DNA of 64,000 nucleotides, from assembly GCA_025094145.1 (NCBI GenBank), contig JALLLS010000020.1, forward strand, positions 124,001 to 188,000, read 5' to 3'. The notes under the pieces were generated by a model. It was not told the DNA's origin, did not search any database, and worked only from the letters and a program-made list of their open reading frames with translations. The DNA comes from Spinellus fusiger. Lineage: Eukaryota > Mucoromycota > Mucoromycetes > Mucorales > Phycomycetaceae. The position numbers and the translations under genes were made by a program. Positions 25,331-35,794 of the stretch are shown one piece after another (the stretch's first letter is position 1; the number at the start of each line of letters is the position of its first letter).

Positions 25331-26780
25331 TTTGATGCATTCATATCATATATCGCCACATCGAAAGTGGTTTCCTTCGGGATTCAGATATTTACAGGTA
25401 AATCTACATAATAATCTTTATTTAAAAACTAACATGAATACATTTCACTATTTTTGCTCCTTTTCAAATCTGTCATTTTTAAACAATTATATTTCGACTA
25501 TTTCCTTTTATATCCTAAAGACCTCCTGGTGTGTAGAAAGATACTTTCTATAAAAGAAAAAGGCCTCTTAAAACAGCGTTTCCTTTTCCCTTTTTTTTTT
25601 TTTTTAAAAAAAACAATATCATATTTATATCTTGATATGATGATGATTTCCTACATAGATAGGAGAAATGCAGCTATATAAAAGACATTATAACTATTAT
25701 TTATAATACAATAGAACAATAGTATATGCCTCTTTTCTTATTTACAGTATATACCAGGGCCTACATTGTACCATAACTTCATATTTCCCCATTCTTTCCT
25801 TTGTACTTCTTTGCCGGGAGTAAAAGTAATGAAATAAAAGTAGTGTTTTCAAAAATATGACACGTGTGGTACTTATAGATGTGTGATAGATGGACAAAAG
25901 AATGTAAAAAAAGGGTACAAAAGATATGGAGGTAGGATTTGTAAACGAAAATAAAGGAAACAGTACACGCAGGTACAAATAAACAAAACACAATCAATAA
26001 TTTGCTAAGACTTGATTCGTAAATGACAATGACACTTCACAAGAAAGCACAGTAGCACTGCCCATAACTTGTATCAGAAGATGTCAAACAAGAACGGAAG
26101 AATAGAGATAACAAAGATATTCGACCATTCTATTTCAGTTCTTTGTTAATGGGATATTTATACTAAAGAACTAAATGTTAAAATAGAGAATGATTTCATA
26201 AGAAATTAACTTAACAAAAATAATTAAAGACAATTGCATTGCTACTACATTATAGGTGAATAACAACTACAAATTTAATAAGCTAAACTAGCATTGTTAC
26301 AAGAATACATCATAACGATGATTCTTCAGGAGAAAACGAAAAAGAAAAAGAAACTAAAATAGTGCCATTGAGGTGAACTCATAGTAATGAAGTTATCCAC
26401 TGCAAAAGCAACTAAAATAGCGTAAAGAAATACATCATAGAAAAGAGAAAACAAGTTTAGGTAGAAAACAGAATAGTATGAGAAAAAGAGTAAAGAAAGA
26501 AAAAAGATTGTGGGACAAGAGCATTGATCTCTTTACCACGTACAGAAAACGTCAGAAACATATCGATTCCAAAAGAGGAAGCAAAGAGAAGACCGACACA
26601 AAAAGAAAGAAAGAGAAACTGAGGGACAAGGAAAACTTAGCGATTCTATCTTCATCGGACAGAGGAAGGCTGCGGTACACGTCATGGTTCGGTACCGAAC
26701 AAAAGAGAAGCACGGCCCGTTTCAGCTTCTTGGTGGATGAGGCCGTGAAATTACACACACACCGTGTCAAAATACTAATA

Positions 26781-26852
26781 TCCGCAATGGTCTAGTGGCT
26801 AGGATCCGTCGCTCTCACCGACGTGGCCGGGGTTCAATTCCCCGTTGTGGAA
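26781..26852 (+). tRNA. tRNA-Glu (anticodon CTC)
   Basis: A 72-nt cloverleaf. The acceptor stem TCCGCAA pairs with TTGTGGA (one G-U), the A box is TGGTCTAGTGG, and the anticodon stem CGTCG/CGACG closes the loop CTCTCAC, giving anticodon CTC (reads GAG). The B box is GGTTCAATTCC inside a GGGG/CCCC T-stem. A T-rich stretch soon after the 3' end fits a Pol III terminator. No intron. Confidence 0.96.
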
Positions 26853-26965
26853 TTGTACTTTTATATCTTTCTTTTTGATGTCAACTCCTTGTTTATATAT
26901 CAATATTAGTGTATTTGTAAAGATGCCTACAATAAAAAGCAAAAGATGTGTTTATTATTGATACA

Positions 26966-28857
26966 TTACAAATCGAAGGCTGGTTGAGCCTTGAGTAATA
27001 TTTTTTCATGCTGTTGGATTCTATGGGTAAAGCTTTTCAAGAAACACTGTGAGAAGTGCTTGACTGGATCTTGACCTTCTTTGTGTGGCAATGGTGCTGT
27101 CTCCCATAACTGTCCCAGATGTAGCTAGTATCAGACCAATGGACTTGATTAACACTCCCATTCATTGATTATATGACAAATACTTACATGATCATGGAAC
27201 CGAGCTGACAGTCCCAACAATCTACCACACAGTCTGTTGATAAGCGTGGCTAATAAAGAAGCACCAGGAAACCGGTCCTTGATGCCTTTCAGCTGATCTA
27301 TCATGGAATCAACCTCTTTTCGCAGTTCTTCACGATGACTTGGATGATTCAATGCATTTCTGACTTGTTCAGGAAGAGTTTGAAGTGCAGCAAAAGTTGT
27401 CCGAAGAATACACCCTTCTGTGTCTGGCTGATCTGGCTGATCGAGTTTTTTAAGATAAGCAAGGGCTTGGTCGCTCTGGTCTTTTTTGTTTGTTTGTTTG
27501 TTTGTTTGAAATATACAAATGAGTTAACTGGGTAAACAATCTCTATGCCGAGTTACCATGGAGGAGTGTGGTGGGCACCAAGTAGCAGAGAATAGCATGT
27601 TTGGCCTTGTCAAATTCATCCATTTTAAAGTAATAATCTGCTTCTGTTGCATACTCTTTTGTAGAATGTGCATAAACAGCCTTGTGGGTGCATACGAAGA
27701 TTAGCTGACTAATATGCTGTATACACCTACTTTTGCCTCCTGTATCCATAGGAGAGGCATCTTCAAAGACTTGTGTAAATAGTCTTCATTTCTCCACTCA
27801 AACTTTCTTAGAATCGAACGAACAAAGGATTCACGGCCATGATGACTGAAAAATGTACAATCATAAGCAATGCGTCTTTTCTACACTTCCTTCCCTACCT
27901 TTCTATAAATAAGGCAGCATGGACACTCTTATCTATTGCACCAACAGTATGCAACTCATTGCACCATTTCCATGTCGCCTCTTCTACTGTATTCACAGAA
28001 AACCAACTAGATTTTAACAGACTAAACAGCCATACAAATCGAATAGGCCATGCATCCATGCGAATGGTCTCCATTTTTACTGAGCGCCGTTCTTGTCTTG
28101 ATCCAGTGGCTAGCATGGTACTATGAGAAGTCCATAAGCGCAGGAGTCCAACCCAAAAGCACTCAGAAGGAGGCTTTGCTGTGTTCTTCCAAGCCAGTAA
28201 ATCATGGACGCCATGTGGAGGTGCAAGTGCTTGATTATATAATTGGATAGCATTAGCAAGGGATTGCTTCCCACAAGTACCACTCCATACATATAAGCCC
28301 AACACACACTCCCAACTCAAATCCTCAGTGACAATCATGGCATTATAAGCACAATAGCCTAATTGGCCACTTAATGCATACCAGACCTTTTGATGACATC
28401 TGGACATCTTCTCAAAGTGTCTAGTGTCTTGCCAGTGCTTAATTTGATCTCTTGCTATGATTTTAATGTTTTGATTTTCTGGAATTGTCAATAGAATAGC
28501 AAGTGCATAGTCTTTGGAGGCATGGGCCATCTCATAAGCATAGGAGATGCTTCCATACGATATACCAATCCATGCTTCTGCCCAAAGATCATCATGCTTT
28601 GTTTTATAGTGAGTGACTGCTTCATTCATACTAGTATAGGTACAGAGCCATGCTTGAAACTCAAGAACAAGTTCAGTCGAGGGTCGAGGGCTGAAAAGAA
28701 GAGCAAATATCTCCCATAGCTTCTTTTCTTCTGTTGATAGAGTGGCGAAATTAGGTAGTTCGAGAAAAGAGGACAGTTGTAGAGTGGAGTGGAGAGTGGC
28801 CAAAGGGCATTGGCTAGGGATTTCTTCAATATGGGTGCATTTGTATATCAATGCCAT
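26966..28857 (-). CDS. NUP96: Nup96-type nucleoporin (Nup145C/NUP96 domain), stand-alone
   Basis: Scaffold nucleoporin of the Y-complex. Exons (minus) 28857-27899, 27845-27731, 27680-27557, 27480-27188 and 27124-26966 give 549 residues, all phases consistent. The helical ACE1-type domain shows the family segments: KVWYALSGQLGY, LSWECVLGLYVW, a long helical stretch, the LLWIQEAKAVYA block (rebuilt over an intron) and an acidic/hydrophobic helix pair (DYYFKMDEFDKAKHAIL). In most fungi Nup96 is the C-terminal product of an autocleaved Nup98-Nup96 precursor. Here no FG repeats and no autoprotease domain precede it within the window, so it may be a separate gene. The ATG at 28857 is the first in frame; the frame stays open a little upstream, so an extra 5' exon is possible. 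Confidence 0.75.
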
Positions 28858-29737
28858 GGTAGAGATATGGAGTGTCCGCTGTGTATTATCAAGTTTTACT
28901 GTATAAGTATGGACATGCTGGTGTATAGGTGTGTGGTGAACAAGTCTGACTATTTACCTGTAGGATTATGCTGAGAAACACTCATTAGTTGTGGACTTTA
29001 TTATTATTATTATTATTACTGTGTGTGGAGTGTATATGATTTGCTTACTCTTGTTTATCTTTGTCATTTTCCTCATCTTTATTTGAGATACGTTTTCTCT
29101 TGTGTGTTGTATGTTGTATAGGCTCAATACCGTGTTTACTATTTACAACCATGTATTTATTGATGAGCCTGAGAAACAGTCCATCTGTTAAAAGATAAAG
29201 AATAAAGAGTTTACCCAACCATGTTTATAATTGTGCTTCAATAGGGCAAAGGTCTCTATGGTAAGTGAGCCTGTTTCTTGCTTGTTCTTTCTGTAACAGA
29301 GAAGAAAAGCTTCATTCCTCTTCTGTTCGTTCTTCGTTCTCGAGTGACTGCTACTTTACACATAGGGGAAGGTCTTCTGTAGCCTGGATTTATCTTTTCA
29401 TAATTATCACTTAGTGATTCTTTACAACCTGCAATAAACCCAACAAAGTTCTTTTATTGAAATCACCTTGGGATCATTATAAACATTATTATTTTTTATT
29501 AATAGTCATATTCATATAGTCATAGTAACAGTCATAGTAACAGTAATAATAACAGTAAACGTGTATTATATTCTTCATTTTGTAGAATATATCAAATAAT
29601 AGTAATCTTATAATGACTATTCTTTACACATTAGTAGACAATGGAGTCCATCCCTTTAGCTCAGGAGGATAGTTAATTACCACCAGTCCTGTCATATTCT
29701 CTTTTTTTCTTGACTATATTTATATAAGTAATTGAAT
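28858..29737. other. Intergenic region with possible short minus-strand exons
   Basis: Contains an ATT microsatellite (about 28999-29020). Minus-strand segments 29290-29220 and 29184-29045 would join into a 70-residue frame with a hydrophobic helix-like stretch (LLKHNYKHDGLFLRLINKYM) and a Lys/Asp-rich tail that ends at 29045. No start codon or homology supports it; a second frame further upstream (about 29430-29370) also looks coding-like. Left unassigned. Confidence 0.3.
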
Positions 29738-31379
29738 TTATTTGTCACCTATAATAAACAAATAAACAGAAGAAACTATACACTTACTGTCTCTCAACAC
29801 ACTGTAGGCATTGGTGATTTCTTGGAATTTCTTGTTTGCCTTACTCTTTTCCCTAGCATCAGTGAATCTGTCTGGATGGTGTTTCATGGCCATTCTATGA
29901 TAGAGAGAGAATAGTTAAAAGAGAAAAAAAAACACAGTATGAATGCCACTACAAGATTATTACCCTCTAAAGGCTCCTTGTATATCATACAATGTTGCTG
30001 ATGAGTCCAATCCCAAAACTTGGTAATAGTTCTTAGGATCGTTCTTGGAGGAATACTCTTCTCTGGATGAGCCATAGTGTTGCCTTCTCTCTGATTGCCA
30101 TGCCTTGTAGCGCTGATTCTGTTCATAGGCATCGTAGGCCCCAATCCAATCTGTATCCCAATACTTTGGGTCTTTTTGTTGCTGCTGTATCTCTTTATTA
30201 CGTAGCATGTCTCTTAATCTCAGGGATAGAATAGGATAGTACATGGTCAGTAGAGATGTTATTGTAGTAGGAATAAAGACATTCACCTACTCTACTATTA
30301 ATGACACTGACAGAACAGTGTAAAGCAATAAGCTTACCAATATAGATCCATATGTCCCCAACCCAATGTCGCATTGCACACAGCCTAGCATTCCTATAAT
30401 AGGTCCCATGGTAATAGAAGTAGCCAAGGCCACTCTATTCCAGTTATAAGCACGCATGCCACCTATACTCAAATCACAACCATGAACAAATGTCCTGAGG
30501 TGTCTCTCCAAGTAGGTCATGGAATAGACATACGTTGGATAATATATAGGAGACATTTTCACATCATGCAGTGAAATATTCACTTGAACAAGCCGTGTGC
30601 TATCTGCATTGTAAGTCTCTTTCAAATATTCATCTGCATAAAACTCCTCCTTTGCCTGTAGATAGTCCTTTGCCAGTCGTAATGCAGTGGATGGATAGAT
30701 AGTATAAGGATCCACCTGACGCGTCCTATTGAGTCTTTTGCCCTCTGTAAGACGTTCCAAAAGGTCTGCTGTCCACGGTTCTGCCTGTTGAAGGGCTTGA
30801 CCATGGCAGATAGCATTGACCAATCCTCTTCTATATTTATAGGAGGCATAGACTTGAAGGCCAGGATGACCTTGAGGATTATAATGGCGACGAAAGGTGG
30901 GGTGTTCATGCACTGATACCCAATCTACATAATATTCTGTGCTATTTCTTCCTGTTTTGTGATTGTAGGTGGTTATTTGGGTGTTTCTTCCCTATAAAAA
31001 AGTGTGTTATGTATCGTCCTATCCATTCTCTATCCTACCACTTGAGCCTGGGCTATTTCTGCTTTTACAGTGGCAGACACTACCCAGAATGGAAAGAACA
31101 CTTGGCTGGGCGCGTTTAATGAGTCGAATTTTAGAGAGAAGAAGTTATGGCCATGGAATCGATCCACTCTCTATTGTCAGCAGGATAAGCAGGATAAGCA
31201 GGATAAGCAGGATAAGCAGGATAAGCAGGATAAGTAGACATATGACCTTTCTTTCTTACTTTGTCTGCTGCTTGTCTTGTCTGTGTAAATGGAATTCCTT
31301 TTATTTTACCACTAAAAGGGCCTTGACTGTAATATCTCACTGACAGATGACAGCACCTTGCTATTGAGAGAATATACAT
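29738..31379 (-). CDS. J-domain (DnaJ) protein with mitochondrial presequence
   Basis: Predicted Hsp70 co-chaperone. Exons (minus) 31379-31260, 31170-31039, 30991-30338, 30286-29964, 29894-29788 and 29748-29738 give 448 residues, all in phase. The first 20 residues (MYILSIARCCHLSVRYYSQG) resemble a mitochondrial targeting peptide. A 300-residue region of unknown fold follows (FFPFWVVSATV, YYVDW motifs), with hydrophobic segments near ALATSITMGPIIGM and FIPTTITSLLTMYY that could span a membrane. The J domain is C-terminal: YYQVLGLDSSATLYDIQGAF, then HPD in MKHHPDRF and EITNAYSVLRD. The end is a choice: a 39-nt intron gives ...SDK and a stop at 29738, while joining to 29184-29045 would need a 603-nt intron, far longer than any other here. 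Confidence 0.8.
31182..31235. repeat. Six copies of a 9-bp repeat in an intron
   Basis: Unit AGGATAAGC, six tandem copies, the last with one change. It lies in intron 1 of the J-domain gene (31171-31259). If read through it would add Tyr-Pro-Ala repeats and a frameshift, so splicing is required. Confidence 0.9.
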
Positions 31380-31824
31380 TACACAAAATGGAAAAGCAAA
31401 ATAAATAAATAGACGGGGTGATAATAAAATAGATATAAAGAGGCACCGATCCACGGTGACACTTGATTTGGCCTTATCTCTTCATATACCCGAATGAAGC
31501 AAGAATTAGCTCCTATTTGATGATAGAATGCTATGTTGAAATCACTCTCTTTAGCTGTTGAATGTTATCATAAGAGTTCACTTGTCCAATGGTTTATTTG
31601 TCTTTTTTATTCATTCTAGTGCTACGGTGCGGAAGGTAAATTAGCAGTGATGAAAATGCACAAGGAGTGTGGGTTGTCTAGCAAAGTACAAACTTCAATG
31701 ATTGTCTGTCATGTAAGGAGATTTAATTTATGATCTTTATGCAGACATCCCTCTACTGACTTACTCATTCAAAAGAGAGAGAGAGAAAGACATTTCTTGC
31801 TGTTTTTCTGTACATTATACTATA

Positions 31825-33165
31825 CATTATAATGTCTAGTAATGACAAAATCCAATAAGATACACCCTATATCACTTTTTAGATTGTTTACCTGTAGCAT
31901 GAGTTTCCGTCAGTTAGTCAATCGAGGCTCCAATGATCAATGGGAAAGGAGAGGGATGGAGATGAACCAGAAGGCTTGGGACCTTTTGTTGGTTCTAGTT
32001 GTATATTTATGTTTTATTTTGTTATATCTACAAAAGCACTATGAGAGGGTATCATTTTCCCTTGGAGACATTAGACTATGTCCAAAGTTCAATGTAGCAG
32101 CTAGACCACAGTTCCAAAACCTCAATATCTTGTCCATATAATATTGGTTTGAATATCTATTTGAAGGGAGAAAGATGAGTTTCTTTTTTTGATATAAAGT
32201 TAAGAAGAAATGACCTGGGAAGACCATGACATCTAACTTGGAGTATTTTTGTTCGTTGATAGGGCCTGGGGTTCTTGACATGTTTAAATGTTTTCAAGGG
32301 TGAGCACTTACACTCAGGACATAGGCTTGGTATTTTGAATTCATTGATAAGATAGAGTCTGAATCCATCCTTCTTCAACATCTTCCGCATGCCTTTTCTC
32401 TTTATTGTCATTTATCTGGTAGGATTCGTAGATGAAAGACTTGCTATAGGTTCTTCATCAGTCTTCTATAAGAAGCAAATATATGTAAGAACTCTAGGTT
32501 GGTTCTATAAGCATGTTGTATTTTGTTGACTGTGTAGCATTTCTAGTTCAAAGAAAATAGATAGAAATACAATAATAAAGAGGAAATAAATAGTTTTTTT
32601 TTAAATAATAATAATAAAGTGTTAGCTACTATTTATCATATGTTAATATAGTAGTGTCTTCAATGACTTAATGAATCCAAAGGTATTTGGTTAGTTAACG
32701 TAAGATTCACTCTGCTCTTTTCTATTCAACTTCTTTGTCTCTCTTCTATACTTTTATTCTACTCTAATGATTACTACAAATAGAAGAACCTAGCTTTAAT
32801 CAACACCAAAAGGCATACATTCTAACATAGACTGTTGTACTCTTATACTATTTTTAAAAGGTCTATACTATACACCACTTAGTATATCTCTTTTCAGTGT
32901 GTCTTGGTTGTGCCGTATAAAATTCAGACAACCTTGTTCAATGTTAGCATGTATGTCTACTCCATACTGACAAAAGGGCTTTCTAAATAGATGCAAATGA
33001 TTGGGTATATAATTAGGATAAACATACTCGTTCAAGTGTGAATACAGCCACACTCAATTGAATTGAATACCTTTGAGTATAAATATCAGGATGAAACAGA
33101 TAAGACATGTTCAACATTAAATAAAACATTTTACATTTGATCTATAAGCTACAAACTTAAGCATA
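31825..33165. repeat. Dispersed repeat A with internal TnpB/Fanzor-like segment
   Basis: The left block (31825-31995) and right block (32545-33165) match 42445-42608 and 42609-43185 almost base for base, including a T9 tract plus ATAATAATAA and the AGTTAACGTA context. The 550 bases between the two blocks are absent from the partner. That segment carries a broken minus-strand TnpB/Fanzor-like frame. Short TTCTAGTT motifs occur at both of its edges (about 31994 and 32541). Confidence 0.75.
32040..32411 (-). pseudogene. TnpB/Fanzor-like nuclease fragment
   Basis: Minus-strand frame 32411-32160 reads GFRLYLINEFKIPSLCPECK, then a Lys/Pro-rich segment (KNPRPY) and CHGLPR. A second frame (32110-32050) continues RFWNCGLAATLNFGHSL. 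This order (D/N-E-F/Y...CxxC, CHGLLRC-like segment, RxWNRDxAAxLN-like segment) is the Zn-ribbon plus RuvC-III end of TnpB/Fanzor-type proteins. The residues expected to be Arg-Asp in the last motif are Cys-Gly, and a frameshift separates the halves, so it is inactive. The N-terminal two thirds are missing. Confidence 0.55.
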
Positions 33166-33211
33166 TCAAGTCTCAATATCTTTAATTATAGAAAATAGAA
33201 TAATAATACAG

Positions 33212-34080
33212 CTAATACTTTGTATGGCCTTCTTTGGCATCAATGACAGACAGATGCCAGACTGTCATACTCAGAACCCATCATTGTGCAAGTTCAATAC
33301 TAATTTCTACATTGATAATAGATACCCTTCTTTCTTCAATTCATATTTCCAAGGTGTATCAGACATGTTCGATTGAGTTTAAGTCAGGGATTTGTGTAGG
33401 CTAGTAATCAAAGAACCCTAATTTGATGTGTCTCTTTCCACTATCTAGCATGGGCCCCAGTATGACAGCTAGCACCCTCTTCTTGTAACAGCCTCTCCCT
33501 GTTCTCTTTCTGATACAATTTCATGAACCAAGGATGGAACTCACTAGTTAAAACAATGATGTATTTGTCTTAGTTTACAGTGCTACTAATAAGAACTAAT
33601 AAGCCAAATCCATTAGCCTAATATCAGCTCTAAAACATCACACCATCACCACCAAACCACATTGTTGGAACAATAGGGTTATAACTATAACGTTCTCTAA
33701 CTATTTTAATGACACAGACATCTATATTATTCCCTTTTATAATGTATGTTGACTCACCAGACTAAATGATACCTCTCCACTAATCAATTGTTCAACTGGC
33801 ATGTTCCACAGCCCAACGAAACTGTTTCTCTTTGTGTTTTGCAGTCAAGGCCAGAGTGTGGTCTACAGAAAAGGATACATACTCTAACTGATTGCAGTAG
33901 CTGATAAGGGTGTCTCTACTTATATCAACCTCAAACTTCAATATTCCCAATTTCAGTTGATTGTATGAGGCAAATGGATCCTTTCTAATAACATCTTTCC
34001 AGGTGTCTTGAATTCATCTCATTCACTTTTTAGGGGTTTCCATGACTCTCTAAATGCAATAGTGATCCACACTCTTTGAT
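33212..34080 (-). pseudogene. Tc1/mariner-like transposase relic
   Basis: Minus-strand fragments in shifting frames read as a Tc1-type DDE transposase: AKHKEKQFRWAVEHAS, then TMWFGGDGVMF (the VMVWG region), GASCHTGAHAR (the DNAPxHxA region), PDLNSIEHV (the SPDLNPIEHLW region) and the typical end DAKEGHTKY followed by TAG at 33214-33212. Many frameshifts and stops break it. No clear terminal repeats were seen. Confidence 0.7.
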
Positions 34081-34627
34081 GTTTCTAACACTACTTTAAA
34101 TTATAGGCCTTTTTCCTCCCAATCACACTCACAGCCAACTCTAATCCGGTCATCAACAGGTAATAAATGCCCCACCATCTTCCATCTTCTACCTTTTCAT
34201 ATTCCCCACAAATGTAATATTCTGAATATCCATCTGAAATACCGTGTTGGCCTAACACTATTGAGAAAGAACAGAACTTCATACAATAGAAATAAGTCTC
34301 TCTTCTTTTATTACTAAGCTTTCAACAAATATTAAATAAATTCAATGAGGGCGACTGCGCATTATACATCAACTAACCAAATAGCCGGATTGGCCCTTCT
34401 TAAAGTGATTTTTCAGTAATTATATTATCTATTATCTATGATCTATATTAGTTTGAGCCTAAATCCACTCCACTCATAGATCCACACTTGTCTTCTTTTC
34501 TTTCTTAACTGTTTCTCCTACTCTCCCAGCCACACATTTCTTATTCCAGGCACACACTACACACACAGGTTGTCTTTTTGTTTCTTTATTAGAAAACTAG
34601 AAGGATAAGCAGATAAACAAAGCACGT
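34081..34627. other. Intergenic, no gene
   Basis: Holds the edge of the Tc1-like relic and about 500 bases with stops in all frames. The stretch at 34480-34600 is the likely 3' flank of the uL23 gene. Confidence 0.45.
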
Positions 34628-35204
34628 TTAAATGAAACCAATCTTGTTAGCTACGTCAAGGGCATCGACATCAGCAGTCAGGCGGACAAAGGCCTTCTTG
34701 TAGCCATCGGGTCTGATGAGAGTGTTGATCTTGGCAGCTTCCACATCATACAGTCTCTTCACGGCGTCTTTGATTTGAGCCTTGTTGGCTTTAACATCGA
34801 CAATGAAGGTGAGGGTGTTGTGGTCCTCAATCTTCTTCATGGCAGTCTCGGTGTTCAAAGGCTGACGGACAATACGGTACTGGTCCATACGGGGAGCATG
34901 GGGAGCAGACTTGCGGGCCACCTTGGGCTTACGTGCCAACTTCAAGGTCTTGGGGATGTGGAAGTGAGTGGAGGTGCGGACCTTGCGAGAGGTCTGACCG
35001 TGGACACCCTTAAGGGCAGCCTTCTTGGCAGCAAGAGCCTTTGATTTGGGAGCTATTAGAGTCAAGTGTTATCCATCCATCCTCATTTCTTTCTCGAGTC
35101 CGTCTGTCCATCTGTCCATCCATCCCCCATTCCATTCCATGTTTCGCAGATAGTGTGTCACCACTCCATAAGCAACAGATGGATTGATTACCTTGGATTG
35201 CCAT
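34628..35204 (-). CDS. RPL25: 60S ribosomal protein uL23 (L25/L23a)
   Basis: Large-subunit protein at the exit tunnel, docking site for SRP and chaperones. Exons (minus) 35204-35192 and 35052-34628 give 145 residues; the 139-nt intron follows only four codons, a layout common in ribosomal protein genes. Family features: Lys/Ala-rich nuclear-import N-terminus, [14 protein letters not shown], the [19 protein letters not shown] core, [11 protein letters not shown], and the end [23 protein letters not shown] with Ile at the C-terminus. Codon use is strongly biased to C-ending codons, as expected for high expression. The start MAIQAPKSKA is the only in-phase ATG. Confidence 0.97.
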
Positions 35205-35284
35205 TGTATCAACCACGTAGAAAGGAGGAAGTCTACAGTAGGCTGCCCGACAGAGGCCATCACACAGTGCGGGCACAGACCGTA

Positions 35285-35304
35285 TCACGTGATTCGTGAC
35301 GTCA
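35285..35304. promoter_or_regulatory. E-box plus CRE pair upstream of uL23
   Basis: TCACGTGA (35285-35292), a palindromic CACGTG box, lies 4 bases from TGACGTCA (35297-35304), a full CRE palindrome, about 80 bases upstream of the uL23 start codon. A TGACGTG half site follows near 35405. CACGTG-type and CRE-type sites are known in fungal ribosomal-protein and growth-control promoters; binding here is inferred. Confidence 0.55.
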
Positions 35305-35794
35305 ATAAAAGAAGTATCCTCGATAGAATCACAAAACATGACTGAGTACTGGTAATAAAGAATCCAAAGAAAAGAGAAGACTGGTATAGAGAAAAGAGTC
35401 CTTTGTGACGTGTGATTTTGTGATGTCTCTTTAAAGAGCCATTGATAGAGTGAGGAAGGGCTTGAAGAGACACGCATAAAAAGACAAGGCAGGACCAAGA
35501 GCAGCACACCCGAATAGAACAGAAAGTGATTATTCAAACTCAGTGACTGTCCTACAAGTGGAGATTAAGCCCTGCCACTGGCACTCCTTTTTGGCCTATT
35601 TAAGAAAAAGATAACACAACAAGGGCAAGTTTATTCTATTTTTAGACGGTGTGTGTGTTTTTATATATTTATATATTATAAATCTATATTTATTTGTGGA
35701 TGCTCAGGTTTTAACAGAAAACAGGTAAAACCAGAATCAAGTTCTCTGCTTATTTCCCACTCTTCTTCTGCTTCTGTTGTTATTTATTAACAAG

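Larger units (their letters stand above)
22012..26780. other. Gene-poor AT-rich region
   Basis: About 4.8 kb without a supported intact gene. It holds an AT/GT microsatellite (about 22250-22274), the second copy of the 1735-1920 repeat (about 22345-22570), a decayed TnpB/Fanzor-like fragment (about 24865-25330) and a T15A8 tract (25591-25613). A purine-rich stretch (about 26460-26640) lies shortly before the tRNA gene. Confidence 0.6.

Noticed and set aside
29650..29690. tRNA-like string CTTTAGCTCAGGAGGATAG
   Set aside because: Looks like a D-arm, but no anticodon arm or B box follows.
29185..29787. 603-nt last intron for the J-domain gene, ending at 29045
   Set aside because: In phase, but about four times longer than any other intron of comparable genes here. 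A 39-nt intron ending in SDK-stop is simpler.
31182..31235. Direct repeats as CRISPR
   Set aside because: Units are 9 bp and contiguous with no spacers; it is an intronic minisatellite in a eukaryotic gene.
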